A program made the translations under genes and the position numbers. From the NCBI GenBank assembly GCA_049299095.1, contig JBAQWV010000165.1, positions 1-15,975 on the forward strand: DNA of 15,975 bases, given 5' to 3'. How positions within the stretch are numbered: the stretch's first letter is position 1; each line of letters begins with the position of its first letter. Below the pieces are notes generated by a model. It was not told where the DNA came from. It ran no database searches and saw nothing but the letters and a program-made list of their open reading frames with translations. Positions 13,484 to 15,975 of the stretch are shown here, one piece after another. Source of the stretch: JAAEKA01 sp049299095. GTDB taxonomy: Bacteria; Chloroflexota; Anaerolineae; JAAEKA01.

Positions 13484-15975
13484 TTACTCTACAGTGCGGT
13501 AATACACCCGCACATAACCGATCTTTGAAGGGTCCCAGTAGTTCTGCGAAGCCAGAGCATAGCGTACACCGTGGTCATCATTCGCGGTTATAAGGAAGCC
13601 ATTATTGTCCTCACCGCGCACGATGTCCTGCATTGCAGCGGTCACATCCAGGCGCAGCCAGGTATTGAGCTTGCCCGAACCGAGATGAGTGGCGCTCAGT
13701 GCAGGGCCATAATCACCGCCAGCCATCGTCCACGGCATAGACCAAGTGGCGCTATCCGCGAGCCACGGCGTCGTGATGGCCTGAGCTGCCACCTCGTTGA
13801 TCACGGAGTTCGACCACTGCGTGAAGCCGCGCCCCTCGACAACATAGAGATAGAGATAAGCCGCATCCACCTCGGCATCCACCGGAATACCACTCACCGG
13901 CACATGCACCAGCGGACGCATCAGGCCGAAGAAACCGGCCCACATCGTTTGGGCATTGCCATAAGCCATGCTCGGCTGTGCGCCATTCAGGAAGGTGTCC
14001 TGATCAATATTGAAACGCCGTGAGCGGGGGATCAGCGGTGTACGCGCCAGCCGCACTTGATCGAGGTTCAGCGTACTATTGCCGGCCTCCGGCAAGCTAA
14101 AGCCATAGCCCCAAACATCGTCCAGACCAAACCCGTCGTTGGGTGCGCCTACCGGCTGCAACGTGTCGCGAGTAAAGACCGAGAAAGGCAGCGAGACTTC
14201 CCGCCAACCGCTGAAGTTATCAGTGAAGCTGGCAACGAAGCGCTCCGAAGTATTGGTTGCCTGATACACCCGCACATAATCCACCAACATCTGCTGGGGG
14301 AAGGTGAGGTCGGGGCTGATTGTGCCGCCGAAGTTGCCGCCGACGGCCAGGTTAAGCAGCAGATAGAAAGGATGGTTGAACACCCATTCCCGCGGAGCTA
14401 CATCGGCTGCGGTGACAGTGTGGTAGTTGATGCCATCCACATACCAGTGCAGCTCATCCGGGCTCCACTCCACCGAGAAGGTGTGATAGTCGTCAGCCAC
14501 GGGCTGCGGCAGGGTGTAGGTGCGACCGATAGCCGCGCCGCCGGAATAGCCGGGGCCGTGGATGGTGCCGAACACTTCGTTAGGGTTACGGCTGACATAC
14601 TCCATGATGTCAATTTCGCCGCTCTGCGGCCAGCCGACCTCATCAATGTTGGTTCCGAGCATCCAAAAAGCAGGCCATAGGCCAGCCGCGCCGTCGGGCA
14701 CGCGAATGCGCGCCTCAATGCGTCCGTACTGCGTTTCGATGCGGTTGGCGGAAATCAGGCGGGCTGAGCTGTATTCACACGGCCCGTACCAGCACAGCAG
14801 CCCACTGTCAGGGGCGATTTGGTCAAGGGTAATGGCCAGATTGCCATTGCCATCGGCAGCCGCGTTGTCTGCGCCAGCGGTGTAATACTCCAGTTCGCTG
14901 TTGCCCCAGCCTGCAATGCCGTTGAGCGTACCGTCACCGATTTCGTTGCGCCAGACATTGGCATTCGGTGCAGCACCCGTTGCTGCGTTGAATTCATCGC
15001 TCCAGATCAGCTCCCAGTCAGCAGGTGATGTCTGCGCCGTGGTAGCACTTTGGTTGTCCAGCACCTGCACGGCGATCTGCTCGCCGCTGTTGTTGCCATA
15101 GTACCAGAATTTTAGACCGTTGTAGGCGCTCCAATCCTGTGCCACAGGGAAAAGCCGCGTAAAGGCAGGGTTGCCGCTTCCACCTGTGCTGCCAGCCGTA
15201 GCCGTTAATATCTGTTCATAAGCGCCCTGACCCGGTAATGCCATTGCCGTGCCAGCGGTGATTTCGCTGATGCTCAATGCAGCATTATTGATCTCGTTGA
15301 ACAGATAATAGCCCTCAAAATCATCCAGCAGTGTGGGATCGGGTTGGTCATCGTCGAGAATGGTCAGCGTAGCGCGCACCTGGAAGCCAGCCGCGGCGTT
15401 GACCGGATTGTATAGGTTGAGCATCAGCGCCTCGTCGCCTTCGGCTTTGCTGTCTGGCAACGTTACTACCTCGAAGCTCTGCGTAAGCTGACCGGGAGCG
15501 ATCACCACCACACCGCTCGCAGGCGTGTAGTCACGTCCGGGCATGGCATACCCCTCCGCCGTGCGGTAGGTGATAGAAACGGGCAGTGTGGCGCTCACCG
15601 AAAGGGTCACGGTGACGGTAGCTGTCTCACCTTCCCTTACCTCGTAGCTGGACGCCGCAAATTCAAGCTCCAGCGGCTGCTCGACTACGCCGGTATCGCC
15701 AAAGATCGTCACCTCATCTGCGTAGTAGGTACGGCTGCCCATGTCCACGTTGCCGTAGCCGCCGATGCCATAGCCGTAAATTTCGCTAAGGGTAAAGCCG
15801 TCGTTGGGCGCGCCGTTGCCGATGTCCTTGCGATGGAAGTCAGCCCACACAAAGCGGAAGAGTTGCCAGCCGCTGAAATCGTCGGGGATGTCCACGCTCC
15901 AACGCTCGGCATCGTCGCTGGTTGAGCCAGGGTTGCGGTTGTCCAACACGTCAACAAAGAGCGTGCCACCGGTAT
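13484..15975 (-). CDS. Multidomain GH16 beta-1,3-glucanase (laminarinase) with nested binding module, start outside the window
   Basis: The reading frame is open through the right edge, so the N-terminus and any signal peptide are missing. Residues are counted from the GTG codon at 15949. In order: the end of a CIA30/CBM11-like module (before 1 to about 84); a Calx-beta domain (about 94-202, ending ILDDDQP); the first half of a second CBM11-like module (about 207-300); a GH16 catalytic domain (about 308-564) with WSDEF (316-320) and GEIDIMEY (444-451), Glu445 as nucleophile and Glu450 as acid/base; the second half of the split module (about 568-636); and a C-terminal DNRLRE/CBM96-like beta domain (about 646-820). 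EIDIME is the laminarinase/lichenase form of the motif. The layout is that of an extracellular enzyme cutting beta-1,3-glucan. It heads the visible degradation cluster. Confidence 0.93.
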   Translation of the reverse strand, partial: TGGTLFVDVLDNRNPGSTSDDAERWSVDIPDDFSGWQLFRFVWADFHRKDIGNGAPNDGFTLSEIYGYGIGGYGNVDMGSRTYYADEVTIFGDTGVVEQPLELEFAASSYEVREGETATVTVTLSVSATLPVSITYRTAEGYAMPGRDYTPASGVVVIAPGQLTQSFEVVTLPDSKAEGDEALMLNLYNPVNAAAGFQVRATLTILDDDQPDPTLLDDFEGYYLFNEINNAALSISEITAGTAMALPGQGAYEQILTATAGSTGGSGNPAFTRLFPVAQDWSAYNGLKFWYYGNNSGEQIAVQVLDNQSATTAQTSPADWELIWSDEFNAATGAAPNANVWRNEIGDGTLNGIAGWGNSELEYYTAGADNAAADGNGNLAITLDQIAPDSGLLCWYGPCEYSSARLISANRIETQYGRIEARIRVPDGAAGLWPAFWMLGTNIDEVGWPQSGEIDIMEYVSRNPNEVFGTIHGPGYSGGAAIGRTYTLPQPVADDYHTFSVEWSPDELHWYVDGINYHTVTAADVAPREWVFNHPFYLLLNLAVGGNFGGTISPDLTFPQQMLVDYVRVYQATNTSERFVASFTDNFSGWREVSLPFSVFTRDTLQPVGAPNDGFGLDDVWGYGFSLPEAGNSTLNLDQVRLARTPLIPRSRRFNIDQDTFLNGAQPSMAYGNAQTMWAGFFGLMRPLVHVPVSGIPVDAEVDAAYLYLYVVEGRGFTQWSNSVINEVAAQAITTPWLADSATWSMPWTMAGGDYGPALSATHLGSGKLNTWLRLDVTAAMQDIVRGEDNNGFLITANDDHGVRYALASQNYWDPSKIGYVRVYYRTVE

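Noticed and set aside
1..15975. Apparent excess of CCGCGG hexamers, many as GCCGCGGCC
   Set aside because: By eye there are roughly twice as many as base composition predicts, but most fall in Ala-rich coding stretches where codon use explains them; no spacing pattern was seen.

Overview
The window is dense, high-GC bacterial chromosome with ten protein genes and short intergenic gaps. It has no rRNA, tRNA, CRISPR array or insertion sequence that I can see. The multidomain carbohydrate-active protein (CIA30/CBM11-like modules, Calx-beta, DNRLRE tail), the glycosyltransferase with paired extracytoplasmic sandwich domains, the CYTH-CHAD pair and the mixture of leadered and apparently leaderless genes suggest a Chloroflexota (Anaerolineae-like) genome. 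That placement is inference from gene style, not a marker-based assignment.

Left part (1-2702): rsmI (16S rRNA C1402 2'-O-methyltransferase, minus strand) is divergent from a small RusA-type Holliday junction resolvase. The resolvase promoter is so close to its ATG that the mRNA is probably leaderless. A convergent gene encodes an unrecognised protein with one N-terminal membrane anchor. Part of a palindromic interspersed repeat lies just past the rsmI stop at the window edge.

Middle (2703-6801): a 227-bp intergenic region carries two divergent sigma70-type promoters. One serves the anchored protein. The other serves a cytochrome P450 followed 14 bp later by a polytopic GT-C-type (GT39/DUF2142-like) membrane protein with two tandem C-terminal beta-sandwich domains. 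Next comes a self-contained unit for a very basic 54-residue protein, with its own consensus-like promoter, strong ribosome binding site and intrinsic terminator.

Right part (6802-15975, all minus strand, transcribed right to left): a beta-glucan degradation cluster comes first, made of a secreted-type multidomain GH16 laminarinase-like enzyme (start outside the window), a GH30 enzyme without signal peptide, and a 1163-residue GH94-clan phosphorylase of the beta-1,3-glucan phosphorylase type (GH149/GH161-like). A CYTH triphosphate tunnel enzyme and a CHAD protein follow, sharing an ATGA overlap and having their own promoter. The inferred scheme is outside cleavage of a laminarin-like polymer, import of oligosaccharides (transporter not in the window), side-branch trimming by GH30 in the cytoplasm, and phosphorolysis to glucose 1-phosphate. 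The most unusual structural point is that the GH16 catalytic domain appears to be inserted inside a carbohydrate-binding-type beta-sandwich. An uninterrupted copy of the same module's C-terminal half lies upstream in the same protein.
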